Origin: Gemmatimonadaceae bacterium
Lineage (GTDB): Bacteria > Gemmatimonadota > Gemmatimonadetes > Gemmatimonadales > Gemmatimonadaceae
Length of the DNA: 35,160 nucleotides
Direction of reading: 5' to 3'
Assembly (NCBI GenBank): GCA_013697785.1
Contig: JACCWE010000127.1
Span: 1-35,160 of the forward strand
Part shown: positions 7,104-15,791 of the stretch, piece by piece
Position numbering within the stretch: position 1 is the first letter of the stretch
Layout of the letters: every line of letters begins with the position of its first letter
Translations under genes and position numbers: made by a program
Notes under the pieces: generated by a model
The model's input: only the letters and a program-made list of their open reading frames with translations
The model's database searches: none
What the model was told of the DNA's origin: nothing

Positions 7104-8774
7104 ATGGCGCTGGCTCTCGTTGCCGCGACCTCGTGCGCAAGCAGCACCCACGACTACGCCGACATGGTCTTTCGCGGCGGTCCGGTCTACACCGTCGACT
7201 CGACGCTCCCCCGCGCATCCGCAGTAGGGGTGACGGGAACGCGCATTGTCTTCGTGGGCGACGACTCTGGCGTCGCGAGGCTGATCGGGCCGAAAACGCG
7301 TGTGATCGAGTTGAAAGGGCGGATGCTCCTCCCCGCCTTCCACGACTCGCATCTGCACCCGGTGACCGCCGGCATCCGCATGAACGAGTGCGCGCTGGAC
7401 GATCTCACGACGCCCGCGCAGGTCGCCGATTCGATCGCGAAGTGCGCGAAGGCGAGCCCGAGCGGCGCATGGTTTCGCGGACACGGCTGGCAGCTCCCCG
7501 TCTTCCCGCACGCGAATCCGAGCCGTGCGCTGCTCGACTCTCTCATCCCCGGTCGCCCCGCCTACGTCCGCGCCGCCGACGGCCACTCCGCATGGGTGAA
7601 CTCTCGCGCCCTCGAGCTCGCCCATGTAACCGCGCAAACCAAAGATCCACGCGACGGCCGCATCGAGCGCGACCCAGCCGGCAATCCATCGGGCACGCTG
7701 CGCGAAGGAGCCGCCGATCTCATCTCGAGCATTCTTCCGAAGACGACGCCCGAGCAACGAGTCGAAGGGCTCACGCGAGCGGTCGCCTACGCGAATTCGC
7801 TCGGCATCATCGGGCTGCAGGAGGCGAGCGCCGACAGCGATATCCTCGTCGCCTATCAAACGCTCGACCAGCGCCACGCGCTCAACGCCCGCGTGATCGC
7901 GTCGATCTACGTCGATCCCGCCGCCGGAGTGTCGCAACTCCCGCAGATGATTCGCCTCCGCGATCAATTCGCCGGCAACCGCTTCCGCGCCACGGGCGCC
8001 AAGATCTTCGCCGACGGTGTCGTCGAGGCGCGCACCTCGGCACTCCTCGAGCCGTATCTCGACACGCACGACCGCGGTCCCGCGAATCTCACACCCGCCG
8101 GCTTCGACTCGCTCGCCATCGCACTCGACAAGGCCGGCTTCCAGATCCACGTCCACGCGATCGGCGACCGCGCGGTGCGCATGGCGCTCGACGCGATCGA
8201 GGCGGCGCAGCGCGCGAACGGCGCGCACGATGCGCGCGATCACATCGCGCATCTCGAGATGATCGACACGCTCGATCTTCCACGCTTCAAGGCACTCGGC
8301 GTCTACGCGAACTTTCAAGCGCTCTGGGCTTTCCGCGACAGCTACATTCGCGATCTCACCGAGCCCGTGCTCGGTCCCGAGCGCTCGAGCCGTCTCTACC
8401 CGCTCGGCGGCGTCGCCGCGGCCGGAGGCACGATCGTCGGGGGAAGCGACTGGGGCGTCTCGTCGCTCAATCCGCTCGAGGCGATCGAGGTGGGCGCGAC
8501 GCGCTGCGATCCGGCCGCCACGGTCGCCTGCGTATCGTGGCTTCCGAAGGAGCGCGTTTCGCTCGACGAGATGATCGCCGCCTACACGATCGTCGGCGCG
8601 CGCCTCGCGTTCGAGGAGAAGATCTCGGGCTCGATCACCGTCGGCAAGGCGGCCGATCTCATCGTGCTCGATCGCGATCTCTTCGCCATTCCGCCCGCGC
8701 AGATCTCGGAAGCGCACGTCCTGCTCACTCTTTTCGACGGACGCGACGTTTATCACGATGCCAGTGTCCACTGA
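7104..8774 (+). CDS. YtcJ-like amidohydrolase (amidohydrolase family 3), exported
   Basis: The 556-residue protein is a metal-dependent hydrolase of the YtcJ/AepA group. The metal-binding HxH lies in AFHDSHLHPVTAG. Later come HVHAIGDRAV with the family's His/Asp, AHLEMID, and GSDWGVSSLNPLEAIE, where the D of GSDW is the catalytic Asp. The C-terminus (ITVGKAADLIVLDRD) is the typical closing beta-sandwich. A short hydrophobic N-terminus ending in TSC suggests export as a lipoprotein, though the lipobox is imperfect. ATG 7104 is chosen; a TTG at 7074 overlapping the previous gene would add ten residues. Family members act on cyclic amides or N-acyl groups; the substrate is not predictable. Its stop overlaps the MFS gene start. 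Confidence 0.88.
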   Translation: MALALVAATSCASSTHDYADMVFRGGPVYTVDSTLPRASAVGVTGTRIVFVGDDSGVARLIGPKTRVIELKGRMLLPAFHDSHLHPVTAGIRMNECALDDLTTPAQVADSIAKCAKASPSGAWFRGHGWQLPVFPHANPSRALLDSLIPGRPAYVRAADGHSAWVNSRALELAHVTAQTKDPRDGRIERDPAGNPSGTLREGAADLISSILPKTTPEQRVEGLTRAVAYANSLGIIGLQEASADSDILVAYQTLDQRHALNARVIASIYVDPAAGVSQLPQMIRLRDQFAGNRFRATGAKIFADGVVEARTSALLEPYLDTHDRGPANLTPAGFDSLAIALDKAGFQIHVHAIGDRAVRMALDAIEAAQRANGAHDARDHIAHLEMIDTLDLPRFKALGVYANFQALWAFRDSYIRDLTEPVLGPERSSRLYPLGGVAAAGGTIVGGSDWGVSSLNPLEAIEVGATRCDPAATVACVSWLPKERVSLDEMIAAYTIVGARLAFEEKISGSITVGKAADLIVLDRDLFAIPPAQISEAHVLLTLFDGRDVYHDASVH

Positions 8775-10032
8775 CGAGCCGAAACGCGATCCCTACGCAG
8801 CACTTCGCTATTCCGACTATCGCTTCTATCTGACCGGACGGCTCGCTGCCACCATCGGCGGGCAGATGATCGACGTCGCGATCGGCTGGGAGCTCTACGA
8901 GCGCACCAATCGGGCGCTCGCCCTCGGCTTCGTCGGGCTCGTGCAGGTGGTTCCGATCATCCTCCTCGCGCTGCCCGCGGGCCACCTTGCCGACCGCTTC
9001 GATCGCCGGCGCATCGCGATGTTCTCGCTGCTCCTTCTCGTCGCCGGCTCGCTCGCCCTCGCTGCGATCTCGTTCACCGTAGCGCCGATCCCTCTCATCT
9101 ATATCACGCTCTTCGTCATCGGCGTTGCGCTCGCCTTTCATCGTCCCGCCGTCGCCGCGCTCCTTCCGCAGCTCGTTCCCGCCGAGAAGTTCGCGAACGC
9201 CGTAACGTGGAACAGCGTCGGCTGGCAGCTCGCAAGTGTCCTCGGCCCCGCTGCGGGCGGGTTGATCATCGCCTGGCGGCACCACGCCGGCATCGTCTAC
9301 GTCATCGACGCGTGCCTCATGCTGGTCTTCCTCATCTGCCTCACTCAGATTCGCGGACAGCAGGTCGTGCGAGAGAGAGAAGCAGTGACGCTCGAGACGC
9401 TGCTCGGCGGCGTGCGCTTCGTCTCGCACACGAAGGTCATTCTCGCGGCGATCACGCTCGACCTGTTCGCGGTGCTCTTCGGAGGCGCGACGACGCTCCT
9501 CCCCGTGTTCGCAAAAGACATCCTCCACGTCGGCGCCGAGGGATTCGGCTGGCTGCGCGCGGCGCCATCGATCGGAGCCGTCTTCGTCGCCGTGCTTCTG
9601 CTCGGCCGCGCGCCGATGAAGAAAGCCGGTCGCTCAGTGCTCATCGCCGTAGCCGGCTTCGGGCTGGCCACGATCGTCTTCGGCCTCTCGCGCTCGTTCC
9701 CGCTCTCGCTCTCGATGCTGATTCTGGCGGGCGGCCTCGACATGATCAGCGTCGTCGTGCGCCAGACGCTGGTGCAGCTTCGCACACCGGATGAGATGCG
9801 CGGACGTGTCTCGGCCGTGAACAGCGTGTTCATCGACACCTCGAACGAGCTCGGCGGCTTCGAGTCCGGCGCGAGCGCGGCGCTGCTCGGGCCCGTGGTC
9901 TCCGTGGTAGGCGGCGGTATCGTCACGGTCCTCGTCGTGAGCGCGGTGGCGCTCGCGTGGCCGGAGCTTCGCAACATGCGCGGGCTGGCGGAGGACCTCC
10001 CGGATACATCTTCACCTGTGGGAGGCACATGA
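8758..10032 (+). CDS. MFS transporter of the EntS/MFS_3 type
   Basis: This 424-residue carrier has about twelve hydrophobic helices and an N-terminus (PYAALRYSDYRFYLTGR) typical of the enterobactin-exporter-like MFS_3 group. The loop between helices 2 and 3 carries the MFS signature GHLADRFDRRRI. A second family block, LRTPDEMRGRVSAVNSVF, lies near residue 345. The family exports siderophores, drugs or metabolites by proton antiport across the inner membrane. The gene begins inside the end of the amidohydrolase gene (17-base overlap) and ends on the start of the next gene. Substrate unknown. Confidence 0.9.
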   Translation: MPVSTDEPKRDPYAALRYSDYRFYLTGRLAATIGGQMIDVAIGWELYERTNRALALGFVGLVQVVPIILLALPAGHLADRFDRRRIAMFSLLLLVAGSLALAAISFTVAPIPLIYITLFVIGVALAFHRPAVAALLPQLVPAEKFANAVTWNSVGWQLASVLGPAAGGLIIAWRHHAGIVYVIDACLMLVFLICLTQIRGQQVVREREAVTLETLLGGVRFVSHTKVILAAITLDLFAVLFGGATTLLPVFAKDILHVGAEGFGWLRAAPSIGAVFVAVLLLGRAPMKKAGRSVLIAVAGFGLATIVFGLSRSFPLSLSMLILAGGLDMISVVVRQTLVQLRTPDEMRGRVSAVNSVFIDTSNELGGFESGASAALLGPVVSVVGGGIVTVLVVSAVALAWPELRNMRGLAEDLPDTSSPVGGT

Positions 10033-10409
10033 AATTCCTGATGCGAATCGTGGTGACTGCAATCGCGCTATGGGCGGCGGCGCGGCTCGTCTCCGGGATC
10101 ACCTTCGAGGGAAGCTGGATTGGGCTCGCGGGAGTCGCGCTCGTCTTCGGCGTCTTGAACTCGTTCGTGCGCCCCGTCCTGACCTTTCTCGCCTTTCCGC
10201 TGCTCATTCTCACGCTCGGACTTTTCACTTTCGTACTGAACGCGATGATGATGTTGCTCACCAGCGCTCTCGCGTCAAAGCTCGGAATCGGCTTTCACGT
10301 CGCAGGGCTCCGCGCCGCGTTCTGGGGCGCGATCGTGGTCGGCATCGTGAGCTTCCTGCTGTCGATGTTCCTGCGCGATGATGAAAGACGCGAAGTCGTG
10401 CATGCGTGA
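10029..10409 (+). CDS. PF04020 (YvlD / phage-holin-like) membrane protein
   Basis: The 126-residue protein starts at an ATG overlapping the MFS stop, with a strong GGAGG at 10021-10025. Four hydrophobic helices and the block NSFVRPVLTFLAFPLLILTLGLFTF identify the PF04020 family. Despite the phage_holin_4_2 family name, members such as YvlD are chromosomal inner-membrane proteins of unknown role and no phage genes are nearby. The C-terminus is charged (RDDERREVVHA). Confidence 0.9.
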   Translation: MKFLMRIVVTAIALWAAARLVSGITFEGSWIGLAGVALVFGVLNSFVRPVLTFLAFPLLILTLGLFTFVLNAMMMLLTSALASKLGIGFHVAGLRAAFWGAIVVGIVSFLLSMFLRDDERREVVHA

Positions 10410-10424
10410 CCGGCCACGGCGCTT

Positions 10425-10451
10425 GGCGCGCTACGTGCGTTTGCGCGCGCC
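10425..10451 (+). other. GC-rich hairpin abutting the NRAMP start codon
   Basis: GGCGCGC (10425-10431) and GCGCGCC (10445-10451) are exact complements with a 13-base loop, and the right arm ends one base before the ATG at 10452. No Shine-Dalgarno is visible for this gene. The hairpin could hinder initiation, or it may be a by-product of GC content. Confidence 0.3.
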
Positions 10452-11789
10452 ATGACTGCCAAAAAGGTCGAAGCGGAGAGGCGCGCGAAGAAGCGGCCGA
10501 AGACCTCTCACAAGGAAGGTACTCGAGGCATCGGGGCGTTCCTCGGCGACCTGGGCCCGGGGCTCGTCACCGGCGCCGCCGACGACGATCCGTCCGGGAT
10601 CTCGACGTATTCGCAGGCCGGCGCCGCATTCGGCTACGGTCTGCTATGGACGGCGCTTCTCAGCTTCCCGATGATGGTCGCAGTTCAGCTCATGTGCGCA
10701 CGCATTGGGCTCGTCACGCGCCGCGGGCTCGCATCGGTGCTTCGAAAATATTATCCGCCCTGGCTACTCTGGTTCGCGTGCATCCTCCTGCTCATCGGCA
10801 ACACCATCAACATCGCAGCGGACCTCTCGGGAATGGCCGCCGGCGCGGAGCTGCTGTCGGGGATCAATCGCGGCTTCTTCGTACCCGTCTTCGCGCTGGC
10901 GATTCTGCTCTTCCTCATGTACGGCTCGTACGCGCTGATGCTCCGGATCTTCAAGTGGCTCACGCTCGTACTCTTTGCCTACGTCGTCGCCGCCTTTCTC
11001 GCGAAGCCGGAATGGCTCGATGTTCTGAAGGGGACGCTGTACCCGGCCCTCTCGTTCAAGCCGGAGTACATCTTCACCTTCGTCGCCATCATGGGGACGA
11101 CGATCAGCCCCTATCTCTTCTTCTGGCAGGCCGCGCAGGAAGTCGAGGCCGATGAAGCGCTCAACAAGGAGATCGGCGATCGTCCGCGCCGCTCGCTCGA
11201 ACGCGAGCTTCGCGGCGCGCGCACGGACGTCGTCTCGGGGATGCTCGTGTCGAACGTCGTGATGTACTTCATCATCCTCACGGCGGGTGCGACGCTTCAC
11301 GCGCACGGGCACACCAATGTGCAGACTGCCGCCGAGGCTGCGAAGGCCCTCGAGCCGGTGGCGGGAAAGGCGGCCGCGCTCCTCTTCACCCTCGGCCTCG
11401 TCGGCACCGGACTGCTCGGCGTTCCCGTACTCGCCGGCTCCGCGGCGTACGCGGTGGCCGAGGCAGCGGCGTGGAAGCGCGGAATGGACACGCACCCGCA
11501 CCAGGCACGGAACTTCTACATCGTGATCGCGGCTTCGATGCTCATTGGGGTGGCGCTCACCTTTTCACCGATCGATCCGATACGGCTGCTGCTCTGGTCA
11601 GCGGTGATCAATGGACTGCTCGCGCCGCCGCTCATCATCATCGTGCTGATCATCTGCAACAACTCGAAGGTGATGGGAAGCTTCAAGAACGGAGGCCTCC
11701 TCAACGCGTTCGGCGGGCTGGCGGGACTGATCATGACCGGCTCCGCGCTCGCACTCATCGCGAGTTGGTTCGGCCTGATCAAGCAGTAG
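10452..11789 (+). CDS. NRAMP-family metal-ion transporter, divergent metal site
   Basis: The 445-residue protein has a basic cytoplasmic N-terminus and about eleven helices of the NRAMP (PF01566) fold. The canonical first-helix DPGN metal motif appears as DDDPSGIST (D44-D46). In helix 6 the canonical MPHN motif is replaced by ISPYLFFWQAAQEVE, so the selectivity methionine aligns with Ser. In characterised NRAMPs the Asp, Asn and Met bind Mn2+ and Fe2+, and loss of Met is linked to altered discrimination against alkaline-earth metals. The substrate may therefore not be Mn2+. The gene overlaps the end of the convergent methyltransferase gene by eleven bases. Confidence 0.88.
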   Translation: MTAKKVEAERRAKKRPKTSHKEGTRGIGAFLGDLGPGLVTGAADDDPSGISTYSQAGAAFGYGLLWTALLSFPMMVAVQLMCARIGLVTRRGLASVLRKYYPPWLLWFACILLLIGNTINIAADLSGMAAGAELLSGINRGFFVPVFALAILLFLMYGSYALMLRIFKWLTLVLFAYVVAAFLAKPEWLDVLKGTLYPALSFKPEYIFTFVAIMGTTISPYLFFWQAAQEVEADEALNKEIGDRPRRSLERELRGARTDVVSGMLVSNVVMYFIILTAGATLHAHGHTNVQTAAEAAKALEPVAGKAAALLFTLGLVGTGLLGVPVLAGSAAYAVAEAAAWKRGMDTHPHQARNFYIVIAASMLIGVALTFSPIDPIRLLLWSAVINGLLAPPLIIIVLIICNNSKVMGSFKNGGLLNAFGGLAGLIMTGSALALIASWFGLIKQ

Positions 11790-12987
11790 AGCGCATCGCG
11801 CGCACCGCGATGCCGCCGTTCTTCGTCGCGAGCACCTTCTCCATCTCGCCACCGATCTGGCTGTCGAGCCTCGGGTCGGCGGAGAGCGCGGTCAGTCGCC
11901 AGCCGGGAAAGCGATCGCGCGCGATCGTTCCGAGCTGCGCGTAGAGATTCCGCAGCGCGTCGCGATCGCCGACGCGCACTCCGTACGGAGGATTCGTGAC
12001 TATCGCGCCGATCGCCGAGGACGCGGGCGGCGCGATGCGCGAGATCACCTTCTCCTCGAAGTCGATGTCCTCCGCCACTCCCGCGCGCTCGGCGTTCTCT
12101 CGCGAGGCGACGATCGCGCCCGCATCGCGATCGGAGCCGAGGATCGGCGCGGGTGCAGATGGAAGAATCCCGTTGCGCGCCTCGTCCACCACCTTCTTCC
12201 ATGTCGGCTCATGGAAGCCCGGCCAGCGCATGAACGCGAAGTCGCGCGCGAGGCCGGGGGGGATGCGACGTGCTATGAGCGCACCCTCGATCGGAATCGT
12301 CCCCGCACCGCAAAGCGGATCGACGAGCGGCGTCTGCGGATCCCAGCCGCTCGCGAGGAGGAGCGCGGCGCCGAGCGTCTCTCGCAGCGGCGCCTTCGCG
12401 GTGGCGAGCCGGTAGCCGCGCCGATGCAGAAGCGCGCCCGACGTATCGATGCTCACCGTGCACTGATCGCGGAAGAGCCGCACGATGACGAGCGGCGTGT
12501 CGCCCGCCTCCTCGTCATCATCGCCGCCGCTCGAGACCGTCGGCGCAACCCCCGTCGACTTCTCCATCGCCTCGACGATGCGCTGCGCGACGGCGCCCGA
12601 ATGGTACAGACGCGACTTGCTCGTAGAGACCCGGAGACGAACCGGCTGTCCGCCATCGATGAAGCGGCTCCACGCGAGCTTCCGCGAGTGTCGCTCGAGC
12701 TCATCGAAGAGACGCGCGTGGAAGTCGCCGACGCGCGCGATCACGCGCGTCGCGGTGCGGAGCCAGAGATTCGCGCGAAAGAGCGCGCTCGAGCCGCCGG
12801 AGAAGGCGATGCCACCGATGTCGCGCTTGCCGATGTCGAGATCGAGGGCGCGCATCTCTGCCTCGAGCACATCTTCGAGCCCCGGCGCGCAGATCGCGAA
12901 CAGCTCGAAACGCTCGGCGCGCGGTGCCGGCTTCGATGGCGCACCGCGCGGTGTGCCACGAGGAATGCGCGCGCGCGACTTAGCCAC
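11779..12987 (-). CDS. THUMP-domain class I RNA methyltransferase (RlmL-N / TrmN type)
   Basis: The 402-residue protein has a basic N-terminal tail and then a ferredoxin-like/THUMP region (about 27-185). A Rossmann methyltransferase domain follows with the SAM motif VDPLCGAGTIPIEGALIA (about 222-239) and the catalytic NPPYG (332-336). NPPY enzymes with THUMP methylate the exocyclic amine of guanine: m2G2445 in 23S rRNA (RlmL N-terminal half) or m2G6 in tRNA (TrmN). Sequence alone does not decide between these substrates. An internal acidic insertion (GGDDDEEAGD, about 154-163) is a local peculiarity. The ATG overlaps the DNA glycosylase stop by eight bases, suggesting an operon. Confidence 0.9.
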   Translation of the reverse strand: MAKSRARIPRGTPRGAPSKPAPRAERFELFAICAPGLEDVLEAEMRALDLDIGKRDIGGIAFSGGSSALFRANLWLRTATRVIARVGDFHARLFDELERHSRKLAWSRFIDGGQPVRLRVSTSKSRLYHSGAVAQRIVEAMEKSTGVAPTVSSGGDDDEEAGDTPLVIVRLFRDQCTVSIDTSGALLHRRGYRLATAKAPLRETLGAALLLASGWDPQTPLVDPLCGAGTIPIEGALIARRIPPGLARDFAFMRWPGFHEPTWKKVVDEARNGILPSAPAPILGSDRDAGAIVASRENAERAGVAEDIDFEEKVISRIAPPASSAIGAIVTNPPYGVRVGDRDALRNLYAQLGTIARDRFPGWRLTALSADPRLDSQIGGEMEKVLATKNGGIAVRAMRSTA

Positions 12988-13657
12988 GCGTCGAGTCGAT
13001 CAGCGGAAGCTCGAGGCTCTGCCAGAGGTACCACGAAGCGACCGAGCGATATGGCGCCCACGACTTGGCGATTCCCTGCATGCGCTTCGCAGTCGGATCC
13101 TTGCGCAGCTTGTAGGCGCGCCGAAAGGCGTTCCGGATGCCGAGATCGAGAACGGGGAGAATGTCGGGGCGGCCAAGTCTGAACATGAGGAACATCTGCG
13201 CGGTCCAGACGCCGATCCCCTTGACCGACGTGAGCGCCCCGATGACTTCGTCATCCGACATGAGGTGCAGCTCGTCCATCGGCAGCTCGCCATCCTTCAC
13301 ATGTCGGGCGAGATCGCGGATGTAGGCGATCTTCTGGCGCGAGAGCCCCGCGGCGCGCATGTCCGGATCGTTGAGCGAGAGCCAGTCCGCCGGCAGCGGG
13401 TTCGCCACGCCGACCAGCGTGAGCAGGCGCGCGTGGATCGTCGCTGCCGCCGAAGTCGAGAGCTGCTGCGAGACGATCGAGCGCACCAGCGCGTCGAGGT
13501 GCGAACCCGCGACGCGTCCGCCGAAGCGATTCGGACCCACACGCTCGATGATGCTCGCGAGCACCGGGTCCGCCTTCTTGAGATGGCGAACCGCCTCGCG
13601 CTGCCAGAGCGCGTGCGGAATGAGCTTGCTCTTCGCCGATGATTTCGCCTTGGTCAC
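12980..13657 (-). CDS. DNA-3-methyladenine glycosylase 2 (AlkA-type HhH-GPD)
   Basis: The 225-residue protein has the HhH-GPD fold. SIVSQQLSTSAAATI is the typical early helix pair. The helix-hairpin-helix reads VKGIGVWTAQMF (about 145-156), and the catalytic aspartate is D171 in ILPVLDLGIRNA. KSWAPYRSVASWYLWQSLE is the family's C-terminal signature. No [4Fe-4S] Cys cluster is present, which excludes EndoIII/MutY. It lacks the Ada or AlkA N-terminal domain of E. coli and so resembles the shorter AlkA/MAG forms. It excises alkylated purines in base-excision repair and is upstream of the RNA methyltransferase in the same transcript. Confidence 0.93.
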   Translation of the reverse strand: MTKAKSSAKSKLIPHALWQREAVRHLKKADPVLASIIERVGPNRFGGRVAGSHLDALVRSIVSQQLSTSAAATIHARLLTLVGVANPLPADWLSLNDPDMRAAGLSRQKIAYIRDLARHVKDGELPMDELHLMSDDEVIGALTSVKGIGVWTAQMFLMFRLGRPDILPVLDLGIRNAFRRAYKLRKDPTAKRMQGIAKSWAPYRSVASWYLWQSLELPLIDSTRG

Positions 13658-13727
13658 GCTTGGAACTTACCGCATCGACGAGTCCTTCGGCTGGCGCGGG
13701 CGGCCGCGGGCGTTCATCCTACGAGTC

Positions 13728-14309
13728 ATGCGCAAGCTGATCGCCTATTTTCTGCGCGGGCTCGTAGTCACCGCGCCAGTCGCCGTTACGCTGTGGGTGT
13801 GCTGGGCTCTCTTCCAGCGCATCGATGGACTGCTCAACCTGTCGATTCCCGGTGCGGGGTTCGTGGTCACGATCGTCACGATCACGCTCGTGGGCGTGAT
13901 CGCATCGTCGCTCGTGACGGCGGGCGTCGTGTCGGTGGTCGAGAGCAGCATCGAGAAGCTCCCCTTCGTGCGCCTCGTGTACTCCTCGACGCGCGATCTG
14001 CTCAACGCCTTCGTGGGCGAGAAGCGCCGCTTCGACATCCCGGTGACGGTAACCGTCGTTCCGGGCAGCGGTGTGAAGATGATCGGCTTCGTCACGCGCG
14101 AGTCGCTCGACAGCTTCGGCATGGTGGGTTACGTCGCGGTGTACGTGCCGCAGGCATACGCCTTCGCCGGCCATCTGCTGCTCGTGCCCGCGAGTCAGGT
14201 CGAGCGGATGCCCGGCGAGAGTGCCGACCTCCTCGCGTTCGTCGTCTCCGGCGGAGTCGCCGACGGCGCGCGCCGCGACTCGCGCGCAATCAAGACCGAG
14301 TCGGACTAG
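13728..14309 (+). CDS. DUF502 family membrane protein
   Basis: From ATG 13728 the product is 193 residues. It has two N-terminal transmembrane helices (about 8-30 and 45-72) followed by a soluble domain with PFVRLVYSSTRDLLNAF, the GFVTRES strand and VYVPQAYAFAGHLLLVP, all diagnostic of DUF502. The frame is open far upstream, but MRKLIAYFLRGLVVTAPVAVT is the family N-terminus. Function is unknown. It diverges from the glycosylase gene and converges with the next minus-strand gene, overlapping its stop. Confidence 0.9.
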   Translation: MRKLIAYFLRGLVVTAPVAVTLWVCWALFQRIDGLLNLSIPGAGFVVTIVTITLVGVIASSLVTAGVVSVVESSIEKLPFVRLVYSSTRDLLNAFVGEKRRFDIPVTVTVVPGSGVKMIGFVTRESLDSFGMVGYVAVYVPQAYAFAGHLLLVPASQVERMPGESADLLAFVVSGGVADGARRDSRAIKTESD

Positions 14310-15184
14310 GCCGCCGGCAGCGGCGCCGACGCTGACGGTGAGGCAGCACCGAGGTCCTTCGACATCAGCTCGAGATCGAACCCTTCCTTCCGAATGCGCA
14401 GGTCGTAGTAGAGCAGCGTGGTCACGACCGCGAGCAGCGGATAAATCGGGATGATGAGGATCGCGCTCACGACCCCGACCATCTGCGGCGACAGAAGCAT
14501 CGCGCCGACCACGGTCGCGATCAGCGCGATCACGAAGTACAGCAGCCATGCGAGGCCGAGCGAAAAAAAGATGTGCCACGTGCAATCCTTGCTCAGCCGC
14601 CAGCTGCGCGTGATCGAGGACCACGGGCCCTGCCGCTCGAGCAGCACCGCGGGCGTCACCGCGAAGGTGCGTATCCCCGCGTAGAGCATGAGCCAGAAGA
14701 GAAACGGGAACAGCAGCACGACCAGGACGATCGCGCCGGTCGGTCCCGCCGACGTCGCCTTCGCCACCCCCGCCATGAGCACAGCAGCGACGCCGCCGAG
14801 CACGACCAGCGGAACGAACACGACCAGGTAGCGGAGCAGCACCGACAGGATGACGGGAATCAGTCGGCGCATTCCCGCCCCGAGCGCACGTCCGAGATCG
14901 ACGTTGCCCTCCAGATATCCCTCCGATGCCGCCACGACCAGCACCGCGTCCGCGATCGCGATGCAGAACATGCTCAGCGCGAGCGTGCCGAAAGTCACAC
15001 CGAGGTTCGTCATCAGCGCAGTCGGATTGCTCAGCTGCTCGCGCAAAATGATGCGCATGAATACGCCGGGTGACATCGCTATCGCACTCACCGTGAGCAG
15101 CGGCGGGTAGAAGCGGCGAAGCAGCTGGAAGCTCGCATCGACGAGCTCGGTGGCGCGTCGCGGGCGAATCTCGAAAGCGGCCAC
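14306..15184 (-). CDS. Six-helix membrane protein, GPDPase-membrane-domain-like
   Basis: From GTG 15184 the protein is 292 residues, starting MAAFEIRPRRATELVDASF. Roughly six long hydrophobic segments alternate with short loops, and LERQGPWSSITRSWRLSK lies between helices. This plan resembles the glycerophosphodiester phosphodiesterase membrane domain (PF10110) and related Yip1-like proteins, but no enzyme domain is attached. The GTG has GAGGA about four bases upstream; an ATG at 15223 would add 13 residues but lacks a well-placed ribosome site. The C-terminus is Ala/Ser/Pro-rich. Role unknown. Confidence 0.75.
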   Translation of the reverse strand: MAAFEIRPRRATELVDASFQLLRRFYPPLLTVSAIAMSPGVFMRIILREQLSNPTALMTNLGVTFGTLALSMFCIAIADAVLVVAASEGYLEGNVDLGRALGAGMRRLIPVILSVLLRYLVVFVPLVVLGGVAAVLMAGVAKATSAGPTGAIVLVVLLFPFLFWLMLYAGIRTFAVTPAVLLERQGPWSSITRSWRLSKDCTWHIFFSLGLAWLLYFVIALIATVVGAMLLSPQMVGVVSAILIIPIYPLLAVVTTLLYYDLRIRKEGFDLELMSKDLGAASPSASAPLPAA

Positions 15185-15260
15185 GGGTCCTCGATCGGAA
15201 AAGGGACGATCAGCTCTCCGCATTCCGACGGAGACGCGTCCACATTGGGTATGGCGGGGT

Positions 15261-15279
15261 GCGGGCGCAAGCCGCCCGC
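15261..15279. repeat. Palindrome GCGGGCG-N5-CGCCCGC, copy 1 (3' of osmC)
   Basis: Seven-base arms at 15261-15267 and 15273-15279 flank CAAGC. Outside them G57-G59 and C81-C83 (last two digits of 15257-15283) extend the stem with one mismatch. It lies about 20 bases after the osmC stop (minus strand) without a T tract. It is identical in arms and spacer length to the copy at 15792-15810. Confidence 0.55.
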
Positions 15280-15297
15280 CCCCACAACCAGCCCCGG

Positions 15298-15726
15298 CTA
15301 CGCCAGCGTCGCGTCCAGATCGATCTTTACGTTTCCCTTGAGCGCCTTCGAAACCGGGCAGCCGTCCTTCGTCGCCTGCGCGATCTTCTGAAAGTCGTCG
15401 GCCGAGATCCCCGGGACTGACGCGCATACCACGAGCTTCATAGTCGTAATCGCGAAGCCGTCGCCGATCTTCTCGATCGTGCACGCAGCCTTCGTGTCGA
15501 TCTTCGTCGGTGGCGAGCCCGCTTGCTCGAGGCCAACGCTCAGCGCCATGCTGAAGCAGGCAGCTTCGGCCGCCGCCAGCAGCTCCTCGGGATTCGTCCC
15601 TGGCTCCTCGCCGAAGCGTGTTCCGAACGAGTACGTGCCTCCGATCTTTCCGCTCGCGCCGGAAAAGCTTCCCTTCCCTTTCTGCAGACCGCCTTCCCAG
15701 ACGGCCGATGCGTTCCGTGTCGGCAT
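15298..15726 (-). CDS. OsmC family peroxiredoxin
   Basis: From ATG 15726, with GGGAG six bases upstream, the product is 142 residues, typical for OsmC. It shows the family order: SAVWEGGLQKGKGSF, TNPEELLAAAEAACFSMAL with the peroxidatic cysteine, and the second cysteine in KLVVCASVPG. OsmC enzymes reduce organic hydroperoxides in the cytoplasm with two cysteines as the redox pair, and are often induced by osmotic or oxidative stress. An ATG-bearing frame extends ten codons further upstream, but 15726 has the better ribosome site. The gene is bracketed by two matching palindromes. Confidence 0.93.
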   Translation of the reverse strand: MPTRNASAVWEGGLQKGKGSFSGASGKIGGTYSFGTRFGEEPGTNPEELLAAAEAACFSMALSVGLEQAGSPPTKIDTKAACTIEKIGDGFAITTMKLVVCASVPGISADDFQKIAQATKDGCPVSKALKGNVKIDLDATLA

Positions 15727-15791
15727 GCTTCGCTCCCATTGAATGACTTCGCGCACTCACTGCCGCGCACATGAAGGCTAGCCGCGAGCCT

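Noticed and set aside
10029-10409. A phage holin, suggesting a prophage remnant.
   Set aside because: The PF04020 family name is misleading. Members are chromosomal membrane proteins, and no other phage gene is nearby.
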